A DNA stretch of 64,000 nucleotides from Streptomyces collinus Tu 365 (GCF_000444875.1 NC_021985.1:2241535-2305534), one strand, 5' to 3'; counted from the stretch's first letter, positions 29,048 through 38,482 are shown. Notes: generated by a model from the sequence alone, not told the origin. A program made the numbers and translations.

Positions 29048-29941
29048 TCAGCCTCGGCGGCGGCGGGCCACCGTCACCGCTCCGCCGCCCGCCAGGAGCA
29101 GGGCCAGCGCGCCGCCCGCGATGTACGGCGTGGCCGGGCTGCCGCCGGTCTCGGCGAGGTCGGCCTGTGTGCCCTGGGGCTTCACGTCGGGGGTCGGGGC
29201 GTGGCTCGGCACGTGCTTGGCGGGCACCGGGGCCTCGCAGGTCGCGGCGGCCAGAGTGACCGTTCCTTCCACGTCGGCCACGTTGAGCTTCAGCGGGTTG
29301 ACCGAGACCTTGAGCCGCAGGGCCGTGGCGGCCGCCGTGCGGGACGTGGTCCGGTGCCGGGACAGGTCGAGCCGGACGTCGCCGACGCCGGGCACCTTCA
29401 CCTCGGTGGGGCCGCCGGCGGTGAGCGTGACGCGCTTGCCGAGGACCGTGACGGCGCCCAGGACGTTCGCGGAGGCGACGGGCTCGTGCCCGGCCGCGCA
29501 GGTCGCCTTCGCGGTGACCGTGCCGACGTCGATCAGGGAGAGCAGGGGCAGGCCGGGGACGTGCACCCGGGCGTGCACGAGCCGGACCGACCCCTCGGCG
29601 AGCCTGCTGTTCGCGGTGGCCCTGGCGGAGGCCACCTGGGCGCCGAGGACGGTGAACGGCCTGCCGCCGTCGACGCCGTCGAGCCGCGCCGTCAGCGTGG
29701 TCCGCTCGGCGTCCGCCGGCGCCTTGACGTCGTTGAGGCTGACCGCGAGCGGGACGTTCACGGTCTTGTTGAGCAGGGAGACGTCGAGCCCCGTGCGGAG
29801 CACGACGGCGGAGGCGCGACCGTGACCGGTGGTCGCGTGCGCGGCGCCCGCGCCCAGGGCGGCGGGAGCCGCGGCGAGGGCCGTGACCGTCGCGACGGCG
29901 GCGAGACGGCGTGCGGGCATACGGAAGAAGTGGCTGTTCAA
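29048..29941 (-). CDS. SCO1860-family LAETG-anchored surface protein
   Basis: A 297-aa exported wall protein. The signal peptide is at about residues 1-35 (ARRLAAVATVTALAAAPAALG, then AHA), followed by an all-beta Val/Thr/Ala-rich body and a Pro/Thr linker. The sortase motif LAETG is near residue 259, then a hydrophobic helix and the basic end ARRRRG. Class E sortases of streptomycetes recognise LAxTG, so covalent attachment to peptidoglycan is expected. The start is taken as a TTG at 29941 (NSHFFRMPARR follows) with a G-rich site upstream; an ATG at 29920 lacks one. The function of the exposed domain is unknown. Confidence 0.88.
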   Translation of the reverse strand: MNSHFFRMPARRLAAVATVTALAAAPAALGAGAAHATTGHGRASAVVLRTGLDVSLLNKTVNVPLAVSLNDVKAPADAERTTLTARLDGVDGGRPFTVLGAQVASARATANSRLAEGSVRLVHARVHVPGLPLLSLIDVGTVTAKATCAAGHEPVASANVLGAVTVLGKRVTLTAGGPTEVKVPGVGDVRLDLSRHRTTSRTAAATALRLKVSVNPLKLNVADVEGTVTLAAATCEAPVPAKHVPSHAPTPDVKPQGTQADLAETGGSPATPYIAGGALALLLAGGGAVTVARRRRG

Positions 29942-30127
29942 GGCGGTGGGACCCCCAGAAGAAACTTGCTTGGGACCCGTCAACTTTTACGCACTGTGGG
30001 TGAACGGTCAGCCATCCTGCGTTACTTCACTCCATCGTGGAGTTTCAGCACACCTCTTCGAATCCCCGGGCACAGACGTTCTGTTGCCCGCCCATTGCGC
30101 CCGCTCCACCCACTTCGCCTACGCCCC

Positions 30128-31219
30128 CTACTCGACGATGCGCCCGTTCAGCACCACCCGCCGCGGCGCCGCCAGCACGCGCACGTCGGCCCGGGGGTCG
30201 GACGCGTACACCACGAGGTCGGCCGGCGCGCCCTCCTCCAGGCCGGGACGGCCCAGCCAGGCGCGGGCGCCCCAGCTCGTGGCGGACAGCGCGGCGACCG
30301 GCGAGAGCCCCGCGGTGACCAGTTCGGCGACCTCGGCCGCCACCAGCCCGTGCGCGAGCGAGCCGCCCGCGTCCGTGCCGACGTACACCGGGATGCCGGC
30401 GTCGTGGGCGCCGCGCACCGTGTCGTAGCGGCGCTCGTGCAGCCGCCGCATGTGCGCCGACCAGCGCGGGTACTTGCGCTCGCCGCCCGCCGCCAGGTCC
30501 GGGAAGGTGGCGATGTTGACCAGCGTCGGGACGATCGCGACCCCGCGCTCGGCGAACAGCGGGACGAGGTCGTCCGTCAGCCCCGTGGCGTGCTCGATGC
30601 AGTCGATGCCCGCCTCGACGAGATCGCGCAGCGAGCTCTCGGCGAAGCAGTGCGCGGTGACCCGGGCGCCGAGCCGGTGGGCCTCGGCGATGGCCGCCTC
30701 GACGGCCTCGCGCGGCCAGCAGGCCGACAGGTCGCCGAGGTCGCGGTCGATCCAGTCGCCGACCAGCTTGACCCAGCCGTCCCCGCGCCGGGCCTCCTGG
30801 GCGACATAAGCGACGAGTTCGTCCGGCTCGATCTCGTGGGCGTAGTTGCGCATGTAGCGGCGGGTGCGGGCGATGTGCCGGCCGGCCCGGATGATCTTCG
30901 GGAGGTCGTCGCGCTCGTCGACCCAGCGGGTGTCGGAGGGCGAGCCGGCGTCCCGGATGAGCAGGGTGCCGGTCTCCCGGTCGGTCAGCGCCTGCTTCTC
31001 GGCGGTGTCCGCGTCGACCGGGCCCTCGGCGCCCAGCCCGACGTGGCAGTGCGCGTCGACCAGGCCGGGCAGCGCCCAGCCCTCGACCGTCCGCACGTCG
31101 CGGGCGGCGGCGGGGCGGTCGTAGGAGATCCGGCCCCCCACCACCCACAGTCCGTCGCGGACGTCCTCGGGCCCCGCCAGGACCCGCCCCTTCACGTGCA
31201 GCACCGGCTGTTCGCTCAT
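30128..31219 (-). CDS. amidohydrolase family protein
   Basis: A 363-aa metal-dependent hydrolase of the imidazolonepropionase/prolidase-like group. The metal-binding GLVDAHCHVGL is near residue 55, VTAHCFAESS near 195, CIEHATGL near 212 and the catalytic Asp in GTDAGGSLAHG. The composite small beta domain is formed by both ends. It is cytoplasmic, with no signal peptide. The ATG at 31219 has AAGGTG 6 bases upstream. It directly follows the ABC transporter on the same strand (18 bases from the ATPase stop), so it may act on the imported solute. The substrate is unknown. Confidence 0.9.
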   Translation of the reverse strand: MSEQPVLHVKGRVLAGPEDVRDGLWVVGGRISYDRPAAARDVRTVEGWALPGLVDAHCHVGLGAEGPVDADTAEKQALTDRETGTLLIRDAGSPSDTRWVDERDDLPKIIRAGRHIARTRRYMRNYAHEIEPDELVAYVAQEARRGDGWVKLVGDWIDRDLGDLSACWPREAVEAAIAEAHRLGARVTAHCFAESSLRDLVEAGIDCIEHATGLTDDLVPLFAERGVAIVPTLVNIATFPDLAAGGERKYPRWSAHMRRLHERRYDTVRGAHDAGIPVYVGTDAGGSLAHGLVAAEVAELVTAGLSPVAALSATSWGARAWLGRPGLEEGAPADLVVYASDPRADVRVLAAPRRVVLNGRIVE

Positions 31220-31237
31220 GCACCGCACCTTAGTGAG

Positions 31238-32032
31238 CTACGCCCCGGGCTCGCCCACCTGGTCCGAGGTCTCCTCCTCCACCTCGGCCATCGCCGGGTC
31301 GAGCAGCCGGGACAGGAAGTGCCGGGTGCGCTCGTGCCGCGGGGCGCCGATCACCTGGTCGGGGCTGCCGTCCTCGACGACGACCCCGCCGTCCATGAAG
31401 ACGACCCGGTCGGCCACCTCGCGCGCGAAGGTCATCTCGTGGGTCACGACCATCATGGTCATGCCCTCCTCGGCGAGCCCGCGCATCACCGCGAGCACGT
31501 CCCCGACGAGCTCCGGGTCGAGCGCGGAGGTCGGCTCGTCGAAGAGCATCACGTCCGGGCCCATGGCGAGCGCGCGGGCGATGGCCACCCGCTGCTGCTG
31601 GCCGCCCGACAGGGAGGCCGGGTAGGCGGCCGCCTTCTCCGCCAGGCCGACCCGGGCCAGGTTCTCGGCGGCGACCCGGGCGGCCTCCGCCCTGCCCCGG
31701 CCGAGCACCCTGCGCTGCGGCAGGGTGAGGTTCTCCGTCACCGTCAGGTGCGGGAAAAGGTTGAACTGCTGGAAGACCATGCCGATGCGCCGCCGCGCGG
31801 CGTCGATGTCGACGTCCGGGTCGGTGATCTCGGTGCCGCCGACGAAGACCTGGCCCTCGCTGGGCTCCTCCAGCAGGTTCACGCAGCGCAGCAGCGTCGA
31901 CTTGCCGGAGCCGGAGGGGCCGATGACGCAGACCACCTCGCCCTGGTCGATCTCCAGGTCGATGCCGCGCAGGACGTGGTTGTCGCCGAAGGACTTGTGC
32001 AGGCCCTGGACGCGGATCTCGGGGCGGCTCAC
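31238..32032 (-). CDS. polar amino acid ABC transporter, ATP-binding subunit
   Basis: A 264-aa ABC ATPase of the PAAT type. Walker [10 protein letters not shown] is near residue 38, the signature LSGGQQQR near 143 and Walker [14 protein letters not shown] near 165. It ends with an acidic extension. It energises the permease encoded just upstream, whose stop it overlaps as GTGA (GTG at 32032). Part of the binding protein-permease-ATPase operon at 33707-31238, probably with the amidohydrolase. Confidence 0.95.
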   Translation of the reverse strand: MSRPEIRVQGLHKSFGDNHVLRGIDLEIDQGEVVCVIGPSGSGKSTLLRCVNLLEEPSEGQVFVGGTEITDPDVDIDAARRRIGMVFQQFNLFPHLTVTENLTLPQRRVLGRGRAEAARVAAENLARVGLAEKAAAYPASLSGGQQQRVAIARALAMGPDVMLFDEPTSALDPELVGDVLAVMRGLAEEGMTMMVVTHEMTFAREVADRVVFMDGGVVVEDGSPDQVIGAPRHERTRHFLSRLLDPAMAEVEEETSDQVGEPGA

Positions 32033-32862
32033 TTGATCTCCTCCTGGGCCCTGGCCTCCAGGCGGCGGGCGACGAAGCCGAGCGGGATGGTGACCAGCAG
32101 GTAGCACAGGCCGGCGACCAGGATCGGCGTGGAGTTGGCGGTGGTGCTCGCCAGGTCCCGGCCGAACTTGGACAGTTCCCGCTCCTCCAGGGTCACGCCG
32201 AGCAGCAGCACCAGCGAGGAGTCCTTGAAGAGCATGATCAGCTCGTTGGTGAGCGGCGGGAGGATGATCCGGAACGCCTGCGGGATGATGATGGAGACCA
32301 TGGCCCGGGCGGGCGAGAAGCCCAGCGACCGGGCGGCCTCCGTCTGTCCCCTGGGCACCGCCTGGATGCCGGCGCGGAAGGTCTCCGCCATGTAGGCGGC
32401 GCCGATGAGGCCGAGACCGAGGGCGCCCTTGCCGTAGGTGCCGCCCGGGATCTCCGCGCCGGGGAAGGCCAGCGGCACGGCCACCGCGATGAAGACGAAG
32501 ATCAGCAGGGCGGGCAGACCGCGGAAGACCTCGATGTAGACGCCGGCCACCCAGCGGTACGGCCCGACCGAGGACAGCCGCATCAGCGCGATGACCAGGC
32601 CGAGCAGCAGCCCGAGGAGGAAGCCGGACACCGTGTACAGGACGGTGTTCTTCAGCGCCAGCGTGAGCACGTCCGGCCACATCTGCCGGGCGATGCTTCC
32701 CTGCGCGAACTGGTTCTGCAGCCGGCCCCAGTCCGCCGAGACCGCCGCGGCGATCACGGCGGCGACGAACACGACGTACTGGATGCCGCGGGACAGCCGG
32801 CGCTTCTGGCGCCGGGTCAGTCCCTTCTTCTTCGGCCGGGGCCGTACGTCCGTGTCGGTCAT
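32029..32862 (-). CDS. polar amino acid ABC transporter, permease
   Basis: A 277-aa inner-membrane subunit with a basic cytoplasmic N-terminus ([16 protein letters not shown]) and about five to six helices. The EAA loop is in [23 protein letters not shown], which docks to the ATPase. GluC/HisM-type family. Only one permease gene is present, so it may work as a homodimer. The ATG at 32862 overlaps the binding protein stop as ATGA. Confidence 0.94.
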   Translation of the reverse strand: MTDTDVRPRPKKKGLTRRQKRRLSRGIQYVVFVAAVIAAAVSADWGRLQNQFAQGSIARQMWPDVLTLALKNTVLYTVSGFLLGLLLGLVIALMRLSSVGPYRWVAGVYIEVFRGLPALLIFVFIAVAVPLAFPGAEIPGGTYGKGALGLGLIGAAYMAETFRAGIQAVPRGQTEAARSLGFSPARAMVSIIIPQAFRIILPPLTNELIMLFKDSSLVLLLGVTLEERELSKFGRDLASTTANSTPILVAGLCYLLVTIPLGFVARRLEARAQEEIK

Positions 32863-33707
32863 GAGCCGGCGGGAGAGGCCACGGAGGCGTCGTACGGACC
32901 GATCCACTGCTCGTAGATCTTCTTGTAGGTGCCGTCGGCCTTGGCGTCCTTGAGAGCCTTGTCGATCGCCTCGCGCAGCGCCGTGTTGCCCTTCTTGACG
33001 GTGAAGCCGTACTGCTCACCGGTCTTGAGGTTGTCGACGACCTTGAACTTGTCGGCGTTGGCCTTGTCCTTCAGCCAGCCCTGGACGACCGGGTAGTCGA
33101 TGACGACGGCCTGGACCTGTCCGGTGCGCAGTCCGTTGAGGACGGCGTCGGAGGACTCGAAGGAGACCGGGTCGAAGCCCTTGCTCTTGGCGTAGTCCTC
33201 GCCGGTGGTCTGCGCCTGCGCGCCGAGCTTCTTGCCCTTGGCCTTGACGTCGGCGAGCGAGTTGACCCCGCTGCTCTTGTCGACCAGGACGGCCTGGGTG
33301 GCCTCGAAGTACGGGTCGGAGAAGTCGACGTTCTTCTTGCGCTCGGGCGTGATCGTCATGCCGGCGGCGGCCAGGTCGCACTGCCCGGAGTTCAGGAAGG
33401 CGCCGGTCTTGAAGTTCTCGAAGGGCGTGTCGACGATCTGCTGCTTGACGCCCAGGTTCTTGGCGACGAGGTCGATGAGGGCGACGTCGAAGCCCTGCAC
33501 CTTGCCGCCCACCTCCGACTGGAACGGCGGGTACGGCAGGTGGGTGCAGGTGGTGAGCTGACCGGCCTTGACGAGGTGGACCCCCTTGACGGTGGCACCG
33601 CCGCTCCCTCCGCCGTTCGAGGAGCAGCCGGCGGCCACGAGCACGAGTCCGGCGGTCGCGGTGGTGGCGGCCAGGAGGCGGGTCCGGCGCCCGGTGAGCG
33701 TTTTCAT
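32859..33707 (-). CDS. amino acid ABC transporter substrate-binding lipoprotein
   Basis: A 282-aa lipoprotein of the family 3 solute-binding proteins. The lipobox LVAAGC places lipidated Cys28 after a basic, hydrophobic signal. Mature domains show LPYPPFQSE (binding strand), [25 protein letters not shown] and [14 protein letters not shown]. Family members bind polar amino acids or related solutes such as ectoine. Next to the ectoine genes an osmolyte role is possible but unproven. A TTGAGA/TATAAT promoter lies just upstream. Confidence 0.94.
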   Translation of the reverse strand: MKTLTGRRTRLLAATTATAGLVLVAAGCSSNGGGSGGATVKGVHLVKAGQLTTCTHLPYPPFQSEVGGKVQGFDVALIDLVAKNLGVKQQIVDTPFENFKTGAFLNSGQCDLAAAGMTITPERKKNVDFSDPYFEATQAVLVDKSSGVNSLADVKAKGKKLGAQAQTTGEDYAKSKGFDPVSFESSDAVLNGLRTGQVQAVVIDYPVVQGWLKDKANADKFKVVDNLKTGEQYGFTVKKGNTALREAIDKALKDAKADGTYKKIYEQWIGPYDASVASPAGS

Positions 33708-33743
33708 GGGGGGAGGTCTCCAGTGGGGGAAGAGTGGGTTCCG

Positions 33744-33771
33744 ATTATAAGGAAGAGTTTGGGTCTCTCAA
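33744..33771 (-). promoter_or_regulatory. vegetative promoter of the amino acid ABC operon
   Basis: On the minus strand TTGAGA (33771-33766) and a perfect TATAAT (33749-33744) are 16 bases apart, about 37 bases before the binding protein ATG. This AT-rich spot is unusual here and fits a housekeeping sigma promoter. Confidence 0.65.
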
Positions 33772-33847
33772 ATCAAACCGATGGCTGTGGGGCCGTCCGA
33801 CCTAAGATCGAGGGAGTCGACTCCCCGAGCACGAAGAGAGCACCGTC

Positions 33848-34948
33848 GTGACCCACCCCCTCCTCGACCTGCCCCCGCTGACCGCCGGACGGTTCGCCGC
33901 CATCGAGGACCGGGTGGCCCGGCTGCTGGCGACCCGGCAGGACGTGCTGATCACCCAGGGCGAGGCCCTGCTGCCGCTGGAGGGCGCGATCCGCGCGGCG
34001 GCCGGCCCCGGCACCGTCGCGCTGAACGTGATCACCGGCCCGTACGGGCAGACCTTCGGCGACTGGCTCCGGGACTCCGGCGCGACGGTCCACGACCTGG
34101 CGGTGCCCTTCCACACGGCGGTGACCGCCGCCCAGGTCCGGGAGGCGTTCGCCGAGCACCCGGAGATCGACTTCGTGTCCCTGGTGCACGCCGAGGCCGC
34201 GACCGGCAACACCAACCCGGTCGCGGAGATCGGCGCGGCGGTGCGCGAGCAGGGCGCGCTGTTCTACCTGGACGCGGTCGCCTCCGTGGGCGCCGAGCCC
34301 GTGCTGCCGGACGCGTGGGGGGTGGACCTGTGCGTGATCGGGGCCCAGAAGGCGATGGGCGGCCCGGCGGGCGTGTCGGCGATCTCGGTGAGCGAGCGGG
34401 CGTGGGCGCTCATGGCGGCCAACCCGCACGCCCCGCGCCGCTCCTACCTGTCCCTGCTCGACTGGAAGGAGCGGTGGATCGACGGCGGCCGCAAGGCGCT
34501 GCCGCACGCCCCCGCACAGCTGGAGATGCTGGCGCTCGACGCCTGCCTGGAGCGGATCGAGTCGGCGGGCGCCCAGGCGGTGATGGCGCGGCACGCCTCG
34601 GCCGCCGCGGCGACCCGGGCGGGCGTGACGGCACTGGGCGGGGGGCTGACGCCTTATGTGCACGAGGCGCGGGACGCGGCGCCGGTGGCCACGACCCTGC
34701 GGGCGCCCGCCGGGCACTCGGCCCGGGAGCTGGTCGCCCGGGCCCTGGCGAGCGACCCGGCACTGCCGCTGGCCGCCGGCGGCGGCGCCCTGGCCGAGGA
34801 GATGATCCGGGTGAACCACTACGGCCCCGACGCGACCCCGGCCGCGGTGCACGGCTCGCTGGCCGCCCTCGGCGCGGCCCTCGCCGAGCGGGGCGTCGAC
34901 GCGGACCTCGCGGCGGCCCGCGTCGCCGTGGACGGCGCCTGGCGGTAG
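33848..34948 (+). CDS. class V aminotransferase family protein
   Basis: A 366-aa PLP enzyme of the serine-pyruvate / alanine-glyoxylate aminotransferase type. The cofactor Lys is in VIGAQKAMGGPAG (about residue 167). LVHAEAATGNTNPVAEIG and FYLDAVASVGA line the PLP site. C-terminal residues HYGPDATPAAVHGSLAALG fit the small domain. The GTG at 33848 has GAAGAGAG upstream. It is divergent from the amino acid ABC operon and is followed by a strong hairpin. The amino donor and acceptor are unknown; phosphonate- or purine-related members of this family exist. Confidence 0.88.
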   Translation: MTHPLLDLPPLTAGRFAAIEDRVARLLATRQDVLITQGEALLPLEGAIRAAAGPGTVALNVITGPYGQTFGDWLRDSGATVHDLAVPFHTAVTAAQVREAFAEHPEIDFVSLVHAEAATGNTNPVAEIGAAVREQGALFYLDAVASVGAEPVLPDAWGVDLCVIGAQKAMGGPAGVSAISVSERAWALMAANPHAPRRSYLSLLDWKERWIDGGRKALPHAPAQLEMLALDACLERIESAGAQAVMARHASAAAATRAGVTALGGGLTPYVHEARDAAPVATTLRAPAGHSARELVARALASDPALPLAAGGGALAEEMIRVNHYGPDATPAAVHGSLAALGAALAERGVDADLAAARVAVDGAWR

Positions 34949-34978
34949 CCGCGGGTCCCCCGGGGACGTCACACGGAG

Positions 34979-35008
34979 CGGCCCGCGCCTTTCGCGCGGG
35001 CCGTTCTC
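34979..35008 (+). terminator. terminator after the class V aminotransferase
   Basis: Perfect 10-bp stem CGGCCCGCGC with loop CTTTC, followed by TTCT, 30 bases past the stop codon. Confidence 0.8.
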
Positions 35009-35172
35009 GTTTCCGGACTCAGAATTCAAATTGGCTTCACAATTTCTGCGAATTCATCCGTCGATAGCTTCCCGTCTTCTTCTGCCCGCTTTTTGCGGAG
35101 CTAAACAATGAGGTTGCACAAGGCCCACTCGGGGCTTTTCGGGCTGTGACACACTCCACAGACGGCGAGTTC

Positions 35173-35203
35173 TGTCCTGATTTGCACCGTGACAATCAGG
35201 ACA
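35173..35203. promoter_or_regulatory. inverted repeat upstream of ectA, candidate operator
   Basis: Perfect 10-base arms TGTCCTGATT and AATCAGGACA with an 11-base spacer, so centres are 21 bases (two helical turns) apart. It lies 76-106 bases before ectA in an AT-richer leader and lacks a U tract. A smaller inverted repeat (AAATTG/CAATTT flanked by GAATTC on both sides, 35022-35055) lies further upstream. The binding protein is unknown; GlnR has been reported to repress ect genes in S. coelicolor but this does not obviously resemble its box. Confidence 0.6.
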
Positions 35204-35264
35204 TAGCGTCCAGTCGGCCACGTGAGGCACTCCAGCCACCCGTGCATTTTTCAATTTGCCTCGC

Positions 35265-35270
35265 TAAATT
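35265..35270 (+). promoter_or_regulatory. probable -10 of ectA, near-leaderless start
   Basis: TAAATT ends 8 bases before the ectA ATG, so transcription would start within a few bases of the codon. No Shine-Dalgarno is present between them. This arrangement is typical of leaderless mRNAs in streptomycetes. The -35 is weak. Confidence 0.5.
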
Positions 35271-35278
35271 CGTGCCGC

Positions 35279-35797
35279 ATGACTGCCGCACCAGCAGACC
35301 TTCTCATCGACCGACCCGCCATGGCCGACGGAGCCGCGCTCTGGCGTATAGCCAAGGATTCCGAAACCCTCGACCTGAACTCTTCGTACGCTTATCTGCT
35401 GTGGTGCCGGGACTACGCCGGCACCTCGGCCGTGGCGCGCGGCGCCGACGGCGAGCCCGTCGGTTTCGTCACCGGCTACGTGCGGCCCGACGACCCCACC
35501 ACGCTGCTCGTCTGGCAGGTCGCCGTCGACGCCGCCCACCAGGGCCACGGCATCGCCGCCGCGCTGCTGGACGGGCTGGCCGCCCGGCTGACCGCCGACC
35601 GCGGCATCACCCGTCTCGAGACCACCATCAGTCCCGGGAACACCGCCTCCGAGCGCCTGTTCACGTCGTTCGCCGCCCGCCACGGCGCCGACCTGAGCCG
35701 TGAGGTGCTGTTCCCCGCAGGGCTCTTCCCGGACGGCCCGCACGATCCGGAAATCCTGTACCGCATCGGCCCGCTGACCCCCGCCACCGCGCACTGA
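35279..35797 (+). CDS. ectA: L-2,4-diaminobutyrate acetyltransferase EctA
   Basis: A 172-aa GNAT acetyltransferase that acetylates the gamma-amino group of L-2,4-diaminobutyrate with acetyl-CoA. The acetyl-CoA loop QGHGIAAALL is near residue 90, and LDLNSSYAYLLWCRDY is a strong EctA signature. First gene of ectABCD. The ATG at 35279 has no ribosome site and sits just after a -10-like TAAATT, suggesting a leaderless transcript. An in-frame extension to 35222 has no support. EctB follows after 13 bases. Confidence 0.96.
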   Translation: MTAAPADLLIDRPAMADGAALWRIAKDSETLDLNSSYAYLLWCRDYAGTSAVARGADGEPVGFVTGYVRPDDPTTLLVWQVAVDAAHQGHGIAAALLDGLAARLTADRGITRLETTISPGNTASERLFTSFAARHGADLSREVLFPAGLFPDGPHDPEILYRIGPLTPATAH

Positions 35798-35810
35798 GGA
35801 GCGATCCCAC

Positions 35811-37082
35811 GTGACCATCACCCAGCCCGACCTGAGCGTCTTCGAGACCCTGGAGTCCGAGGTCCGCAGCTACTGCCGCGGCTGGCCCACCGTGTTCGAC
35901 CGCGCGCAGGGCAGCCGGATGTACGACGAGGACGGCCATGCCTACCTCGACTTCTTCGCCGGGGCCGGCTCACTCAACTACGGCCACAACAACCCGGTGC
36001 TCAAACGGGCGCTGATCGACTACCTGCTGCGGGACGGCGTCACGCACGGCCTGGACATGTCGACCACGGCCAAACGGTCGTTCCTGCAGACCTTCCAGGA
36101 CCTGGTGCTGCGCCCGCGCGACCTGCCCTACAAGGTCATGTTCCCGGGCCCCACCGGCACCAACGCGGTGGAGTCCGCGCTGAAGCTCGCCCGGAAGGTG
36201 AAGGGCCGGGAGGCGATCGTCTCCTTCACCAACGCCTTCCACGGCATGTCGCTCGGCTCCCTCGCGGTCACCGGCAACGCCTTCAAGCGGGCCGGCGCCG
36301 GCATCCCGCTGGTCCACGGCACGCCCATGCCGTTCGACAACTACTTCGACGGCCAGGTCCCGGACTTCCTGTGGTTCGAGCGGCTGCTGGAGGACCAGGG
36401 CTCCGGGCTCAACAAGCCGGCCGCCGTGATCGTGGAGACCGTGCAGGGCGAGGGCGGCATCAACGTCGCGCGCCCCGAGTGGCTGCGCGCGCTCGCCGAC
36501 CTGTGCGAGCGGCAGGACATGCTGCTGATCGTCGACGACATCCAGATGGGCTGCGGCCGCACCGGCGCCTTCTTCTCCTTCGAGGAGGCCGGCGTCACGC
36601 CCGACATCGTCACCGTCTCCAAGTCCATCAGCGGCTACGGGCTGCCGATGTCGCTGTGCCTGTTCAAGCCCGAGCTCGACGTCTGGGAGCCGGGCGAGCA
36701 CAACGGCACCTTCCGCGGCAACAACCCCGCCTTCGTCACCGCGACCGCGGCCCTGGAGACCTACTGGACCGACGGCTCCGCGATGGAGAAGCAGACCCGC
36801 ACCCGGGGCGAGCAGGTCGAGCAGTCCCTGATCGCCATCACCGAGGAGAACCTGGCCGACGTGCGCGAGTACCGCGGCCGCGGTCTGGTGTGGGGTCTGG
36901 AGTTCCACGAGAAGGAGCGGGCCTCGCGGGTCGCCAAGCGCGCCTTCGAGCTCGGGCTGCTCATCGAGACCTCAGGTCCTGAGAGCGAGGTCGTCAAACT
37001 GCTCCCCGCTCTCACCATCACCGCCGACGAGCTGGACGAGGGTCTGAGCATCCTCGCCCGCGCCGTCCGCGAGACCGTCTGA
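35811..37082 (+). CDS. ectB: diaminobutyrate-2-oxoglutarate transaminase EctB
   Basis: A 423-aa class III PLP aminotransferase making L-2,4-diaminobutyrate from aspartate semialdehyde with glutamate. The family marks [15 protein letters not shown] (substrate pocket), [15 protein letters not shown] (phosphate loop), [15 protein letters not shown] and the Lys in [14 protein letters not shown] are all present. The GTG at 35811 has GAGGAG about 9 bases upstream. Second step-supplying gene of the ectoine operon; length is normal. Confidence 0.96.
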   Translation: MTITQPDLSVFETLESEVRSYCRGWPTVFDRAQGSRMYDEDGHAYLDFFAGAGSLNYGHNNPVLKRALIDYLLRDGVTHGLDMSTTAKRSFLQTFQDLVLRPRDLPYKVMFPGPTGTNAVESALKLARKVKGREAIVSFTNAFHGMSLGSLAVTGNAFKRAGAGIPLVHGTPMPFDNYFDGQVPDFLWFERLLEDQGSGLNKPAAVIVETVQGEGGINVARPEWLRALADLCERQDMLLIVDDIQMGCGRTGAFFSFEEAGVTPDIVTVSKSISGYGLPMSLCLFKPELDVWEPGEHNGTFRGNNPAFVTATAALETYWTDGSAMEKQTRTRGEQVEQSLIAITEENLADVREYRGRGLVWGLEFHEKERASRVAKRAFELGLLIETSGPESEVVKLLPALTITADELDEGLSILARAVRETV

Positions 37083-37111
37083 CACCACCACCGAGGAGGA
37101 AGCACAGCACC

Positions 37112-37516
37112 GTGATCGTCCGATCGTTCAAGGACATCGAAGGCACCGACCGGCACATCAAGTCGAAGTCCGGCACCTGGGAGAGCAAGCGGATCGTCCT
37201 CGCCAAGGAGCGGGTCGGCTTCTCCGTGCACGAGACCATCCTGTACGCCGGCACCACGACCGACATGTGGTACGCCAACCACATCGAGGCCGTCGTCTGC
37301 ACCCGGGGCGAGGCCGAGCTGACCGACCGCGAGACCGGTCAGAGCTACACCATCACGCCCGGCACCATGTACCTCCTCAACGGGCACGAGCGGCACACGC
37401 TGCGGGTCAAGGAGGACTTCCACTGCATCTGCGTGTTCAACCCGCCCGTGACCGGACGGGAGGACCACGACGAGAACGGCGTCTACCCGCTGCTCACCGA
37501 GCCCGAGGAGGTGTGA
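37112..37516 (+). CDS. ectC: L-ectoine synthase EctC
   Basis: A 134-aa cupin that cyclises N-gamma-acetyl-diaminobutyrate to ectoine. The opening [16 protein letters not shown] and the cupin motif around [17 protein letters not shown] and [13 protein letters not shown] are diagnostic; the His and Glu residues there bind the metal. The GTG at 37112 has GAGGAGGAAG upstream. The stop codon overlaps the ribosome site of ectD. Confidence 0.96.
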   Translation: MIVRSFKDIEGTDRHIKSKSGTWESKRIVLAKERVGFSVHETILYAGTTTDMWYANHIEAVVCTRGEAELTDRETGQSYTITPGTMYLLNGHERHTLRVKEDFHCICVFNPPVTGREDHDENGVYPLLTEPEEV

Positions 37517-37521
37517 CACCC

Positions 37522-38409
37522 ATGACCACCGTCACCGATCTCTACCCCAGCCGCGGCGCCGGCGAGGTGGCCGTCCCGCGCCAGGACCCGGTCGTCTGGG
37601 GCTCCCCGGACACGCCCGGCCCGATCGCCACGGCCGACCTGCAGACGTACGAGCGTGACGGCTTCCTGGCGATCGACCAGCTGATCACCCCCGGCGAGGT
37701 CGAGGTCTACCGGCGGGAGCTGGAGCGGCTGGTCGCCGACCCGGCGATCCGGGCCGACGAGCGCTCGATCGTCGAGCCGGCGTCGCAGGAGATCCGCTCG
37801 GTCTTCGAAGTGCACCGGATCAGCGAGGTGTTCGCGAAGCTGGTGCGTGACGAGCGGGTGGTCGGCCGCGCCCGGCAGATCCTCGGCTCGGACGTCTACG
37901 TCCACCAGTCCCGGATCAACGTCAAGCCGGGCTTCGGCGCCAGCGGCTTCTACTGGCACTCGGACTTCGAGACCTGGCACGCCGAGGACGGCCTGCCGAA
38001 CATGCGCACGGTGTCCGTCTCGATCGCCCTGACCGAGAACTACGACACCAACGGCGGCCTGATGATCATGCCGGGCTCGCACCGCACGTTCCTCGGCTGC
38101 GCCGGCGAGACGCCTACGGACAACTACAAGAAGTCGCTGCAGATGCAGGACGCGGGCACGCCGTCCGACGAGGCGCTGACGAAGATGGCCGGCGAGTACG
38201 GCATCCGCCTCTTCACGGGCAAGGCCGGTTCGGCGACCTGGTTCGACTGCAACTGCATGCACGGCTCCGGCGACAACATCACGCCGTTCCCGCGCAGCAA
38301 CGTGTTCATCGTGTTCAACAGCGTGGACAACGCGGCCGTGGAGCCGTTCGCCGCGCCGGTGCGGCGGCCGGAGTTCATCGGGGCGAGGGACTTCACCCCC
38401 GTGCGGTGA
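37522..38409 (+). CDS. ectD: ectoine hydroxylase EctD
   Basis: A 295-aa Fe(II)/2-oxoglutarate dioxygenase converting ectoine to 5-hydroxyectoine. The iron ligands are in FYWHSDFETWHAEDG (His and Asp) with the distal His in CMHGSGDN. The EctD signature spans that first motif. The ATG at 37522 has GAGGAGGTG overlapping the ectC stop, so it is tightly coupled. The presence of ectD means the strain can make hydroxyectoine, linked to heat and desiccation tolerance. A long perfect hairpin follows. Confidence 0.96.
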   Translation: MTTVTDLYPSRGAGEVAVPRQDPVVWGSPDTPGPIATADLQTYERDGFLAIDQLITPGEVEVYRRELERLVADPAIRADERSIVEPASQEIRSVFEVHRISEVFAKLVRDERVVGRARQILGSDVYVHQSRINVKPGFGASGFYWHSDFETWHAEDGLPNMRTVSVSIALTENYDTNGGLMIMPGSHRTFLGCAGETPTDNYKKSLQMQDAGTPSDEALTKMAGEYGIRLFTGKAGSATWFDCNCMHGSGDNITPFPRSNVFIVFNSVDNAAVEPFAAPVRRPEFIGARDFTPVR

Positions 38410-38417
38410 CCTCCGGC

Positions 38418-38469
38418 ACGACCGGGCCGGGGCCTCCTCGTGTGGGACGGGAGGCCCCGGCCCGGTCGT
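38418..38469. terminator. bidirectional terminator, 20-bp perfect stem
   Basis: ACGACCGGGCCGGGGCCTCC pairs perfectly with its complement across a 12-base loop. It lies 8 bases after the ectD stop and 13 bases beyond the stop of the convergent aminotransferase gene, so it can end both transcripts. Confidence 0.9.
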
Positions 38470-38482
38470 GTCAGCGGAACTG

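Noticed and set aside
29033-32104. A 1023-codon plus-strand open frame over the LAETG, amidohydrolase and ABC ATPase genes.
   Set aside because: It runs antisense through three recognisable genes and has no domain of its own.
35054-35254. A 66-codon minus-strand frame in the ectA leader.
   Set aside because: No ribosome site or recognisable domain, and it overlaps the promoter elements and inverted repeat.
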